DNA of 64,000 bases from Lates calcarifer (Eukaryota; Chordata; Actinopteri; Centropomidae): NCBI RefSeq assembly GCF_001640805.2, contig NC_066836.1:5506473-5570472 (forward strand), written 5' to 3'. Position numbers and translations under genes: made by a program. Below, piece by piece: positions 61,553-64,000 of this stretch (its first letter is position 1; every line of letters starts with the position of its first letter). Below the pieces are notes generated by a model, which did no database searches, was not told the origin of the DNA, and was given only the letters and a program-made list of their open reading frames with translations.

Positions 61553-61763
61553 ATGTCTGCGGTTTGCGTCGTTTACAGTCTCTCAAATCGATCGAACCGA
61601 GAAACCATGCGAGCCGTTCATCGAGTCCTATCAAAAGTTTTCGTTTATAAGGAGGAAAATGAAACAAAATGACTGGAAAACGCCGAAAATGGTCTGCGAG
61701 GCTTGACATGCGGTCGGGAAGAGCCGAGTCAATGCTCCTGTTAGCAGTGCCCACTTCTCAGAG
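61553..61763 (+). pseudogene. Broken first exon of a THAP zinc-finger gene
   Basis: From ATG at 61553 the frame reads MSAVCVVYSLSNRSNRE, close to the CxVYGCSNRSNRE start of a fish THAP-domain family, then HRVLSKVFVYKEENETK and a TGA at 61670. The alignment continues in a second frame with KRRKWSARLD (family RRxxWLARL), then in a third with RVNAPVSSAHFSE (family RVCSxHFxSG), ending at an intact GTAAGG donor at 61764. Two frame breaks separate the parts. Of the C2CH zinc ligands, the second Cys (Leu here) and the third Cys (Ser here) are lost; the first Cys and the final His remain. THAP domains are DNA-binding modules of transcription factors and domesticated P-element-like transposases. No downstream exon was recognised. 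Confidence 0.65.
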
Positions 61764-61948
61764 GTAAGGTAGCTTGTGTGGTTATGTTTATGTCGACAGA
61801 GTTTGGACACCTGTAACAGCGCAACACGGTTATAGGCCGCGGCGAGGTTAGTGTCAGGTTGGTTTCTGATTCTGATTTGCATTAAAGACTCAACAGTAAC
61901 TGCAGGTGTAAAAGCAGTGGGCTCACGCCGCTTTCCTTGGTTGGCAGT

Positions 61949-61967
61949 TACACCCAGTATCAGTAAA
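61949..61967. repeat. Direct repeat copy 1 (pair with 62663)
   Basis: TACACCCAGTATCAGTAAA occurs here and identically at 62663-62681, both preceded by a GCAG that could serve as a splice acceptor. The copies are 714 bp apart; the second lies directly before the AT-rich array. Confidence 0.85.
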
Positions 61968-62662
61968 GCCAATGAAGAAAAGCCAAATTATTGTTCTATT
62001 CTTTTATTCTGTGTAAATGTTAACCTAAGCATATTTCATATTTTTCATATTTTACTCGTAGTGTATCCTTCATCGTTGTTGTTGTTTTTTGTTGGTTTTT
62101 TTTTTTACAAGTTGTGTTTCATTATTGAGAGAACTATGCTAACGTAGCTCCTCAGGGACTAAAGCTGTTATTGTCCAAACCCTGTTTATTTAACCTGTGC
62201 TATTAACATTAACAAATGTTTAAAGGACCGTGATAATCGGTCTCGAATCTGGTTCTCGGCATATTTTTGTTGAAATATGCCGAATAGTTACTTTATGAAA
62301 TGATGTTGGTCAGACGATTTAGCTAAGCTAGCGAACATATGCTAACGTCAGACGTCAAATGTTGCCACAGCAACGGCAACTTGCTGTAAAGTAAATACGG
62401 ATAAGATGTTCTGCATGTTAGTTTAGTTAGTGAACTTATGGAAAGTAATTAGTTAAATTTGTTATATTTACCATTGAATATAATGTAATCTAGCATTAAT
62501 TTACCGTACAAGGATTGTAGAGCAGAGAATGAGTTTTAGTGTATCAGAATTAGTCATTCTTGTCCTATATTTTATATGATAATTTACCTTTATTTTAATT
62601 TGATTGACTATGCCTGTTGCCTAATATATTGTACCTTATTAGAAGACAGGTGGGTTTGCAGC

Positions 62663-62681
62663 TACACCCAGTATCAGTAAA
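62663..62681. repeat. Direct repeat copy 2 (pair with 61949)
   Basis: Exact second copy of the 19-mer, ending 7 bp before the minisatellite begins. It could be a target-side duplication, a duplicated exon start, or the flank of an element. Confidence 0.85.
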
Positions 62682-62688
62682 ACTACAT

Positions 62689-64000
62689 GTCAAAAAATTT
62701 CATAGTATAGTAAGGCGTCAAAAAATGTCAAAAAATGTCACAGTATAGTAAGGCGTCAAAAAATGTCAAAAAATGTCACAGTATAGTAAGGCGTCAAAAA
62801 ATGTCAAAAAATGTCAGTATAGTAAGGCGTCAAAAAATGTCGAAAAATGTCATAGTATAGTAAGGCGTCAAAAAATGTCAAAAAATGTCACAGTATAGTA
62901 AGGCGTCAAAAAATGTCGAAAAATGTCATAGTATAGTAAGGTGTCAAAAAATGTCGAAAAATGTCATAGTATAGTAAGGCGTCAAAAAATGTCAAAAAAT
63001 GCCATTGTATAGTAAGGTGTCAAAAAATGTCAAAAAATGTCGTAGTATAGTAAGGCGTCAAAAAATGTCAAAAAATGTCACAGTATAGTAAGGCGTCAAA
63101 AAATGTCGAAAAATGTCATAGTATAGTAAGGTGTCAAAAAATGTCAAAAAATGTCATAGTATAGTAAGGCGTCAAAAAATGTCAAAAAATGTCATAGTAT
63201 AGTAAGGCGTTAAAAAATGTCAAAAAATGTCATAGTATAGTAAGGCGTCAAAAAATGTCGAAAAATGTCACAGTATAGTAAGGCGTCGAAAATTTCATAG
63301 TATAGTAAGGGGTCAAAAAATGTCAAAAAATGTCATAGTATAGTAAAAAAAAAAAAAAAATAGTAAGGCGTCAAAAAATGTCCAAAAAATGTCATAGTAT
63401 AGTAAGGCGTCAAAAAATGTCAAAAAATGTCATAGTATAGTAAGGCGTCAAAAAATGCCGAAAAATGTCATAGTATAGTAAGGCGTCAAAAAATGTCAGT
63501 CAAAAATGTCATAGTATAGTAAGGTGTCAAAAAATGTCGAAAAATGTCATAGTATAGTAAGTAAAAAAAAAAAAAAAAAAAAAAAAAATAGTAAGGCGTT
63601 AAAAAATGTCAAAAAATGTCATAGTATAGTAAGGCGTCAAAAAATGTCAAAAAATGTCGAAAAATGTCACAGTACAGTAAGGCGTCAAAAAATGTCAAAA
63701 AATTTCATAGTATAGTAAAGTGTCAAAAAATGTCGAAAAATGTCATAGTATAGTAAGGCGTCAAAAAATGTCATAGTATAGTAAGGTGTCAAAAAAATGT
63801 CAAAAAATGTCATAGTATAGTAAGGGCGTTAAAAAATGTCAAAAAATGTCATAGTATAGTAAGGCGTCAAAAAATGTCAAAAAATGTCATAGTATAGTAA
63901 GGCGTCAAAAAATGTCGAAAAATGTCATAGTATAGTAAGGCGTGTCAAAAAATGTCGAAAAAATGTCATAGTATAGTAAGGCGTCAAAAAATGTCGAAAA
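62689..64000. repeat. AT-rich minisatellite, about 38-bp unit, runs off the right edge
   Basis: The unit is TCAAAAAATG repeated twice followed by TCATAGTATAGTAAGGCG (10+10+18 bp). Over 30 units are present, with recurrent variants TCGAAAAATG, CACAGTATAG and GGTG, and occasional units with one or three copies of the 10-mer. Two poly-A expansions interrupt it (63345-63360 and about 63563-63588). Variants are interspersed rather than graded, which suggests repeated unequal exchange or conversion. The ORF at 63524-63715 is a product of the repeat. Confidence 0.95.

Larger units (their letters stand above)
56825..64000 (+). other. st6galnac5 intron 4, incomplete (more than 7.1 kb)
   Basis: Starts GTGAGA. 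No frame matching the expected last exon (HYYEP, HERGRKGSHH, ITEKRVF) occurs before the right edge. Content: a poly-A run (57508-57523), an antisense two-exon fragment, a broken THAP exon and an AT-rich array. The stretch 57000-59840 otherwise showed only short unassigned ORFs; at 59460-59660 there are repeated TTACTGT/ACAGTAA motifs of a degenerate repeat. Confidence 0.8.

Noticed and set aside
61434..61706. 90-codon plus-strand ORF starting in the CRE region
   Set aside because: The THAP similarity is distributed over three frames and begins at 61553; this frame upstream of it shows no similarity.
63524..63715. Repetitive ORF with MSKNVEKCHS units
   Set aside because: Translation of the right-edge minisatellite; codon phase changes between units.
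62689..64000. CRISPR-like array
   Set aside because: Units are contiguous variants with no unique spacers, in an animal genome; it is a minisatellite.

Overview
The window looks like a teleost (probably percomorph) nuclear genome. It is AT-rich and gene-poor, has short exons with GT-AG borders in very long introns, and is littered with CA/TG microsatellites and dispersed repeats I recognise from spiny-rayed fish. There are no operons, bacterial signals or CRISPR arrays. These attributions come from reading the sequence; no database search was run.

Layout. Bases 20-106 look like the first coding exon of a plus-strand gene I cannot name; a possible second exon lies at 5691-5797. Bases 107 to about 20,880 are otherwise intronic or intergenic. 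They hold a Penelope-like element fragment (about 2375-3018), a small MITE (3263-3389), a non-LTR reverse-transcriptase remnant (13060-13182), a Penelope-derived fold-back (14154-14400) and an L2/CR1-like remnant (about 18316-18640).

From about 20,880 to the right edge lies the main gene, st6galnac5 on the plus strand. It encodes a Golgi GalNAc alpha-2,6-sialyltransferase of ganglioside synthesis. A CpG-rich leader with a 13-codon uORF precedes a 15-nt coding exon 1 (21135-21149), exon 2 (22111-22320, membrane anchor and stem), exon 3 (46598-47010, sialylmotif L) and exon 4 (56717-56824, sialylmotif S). All four join in frame to 248 codons plus 2 nt. The last exon, expected to carry the HYYEP region and sialylmotif VS, is not in the window, so intron 4 exceeds 7.1 kb.

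Introns 2 to 4 carry many old repeats: copies of at least four dispersed teleost families, a Tc1/mariner internal-deletion element, a nested insertion whose inserted repeat contains DR1-type AGGTCA arrays, and several microsatellites. Intron 4 also has an antisense two-exon mini-gene or gene fragment (60742 to 60030), a broken THAP-domain exon that keeps CRE and ETS motifs (61469-61763), and a roughly 38-bp AT-rich minisatellite that runs off the right edge.

I did not find a convincing previously undescribed biological system. The best leads are the THAP remnant with its promoter-like flank, the antisense mini-gene, the extra residue in sialylmotif L, and the array at the right edge.
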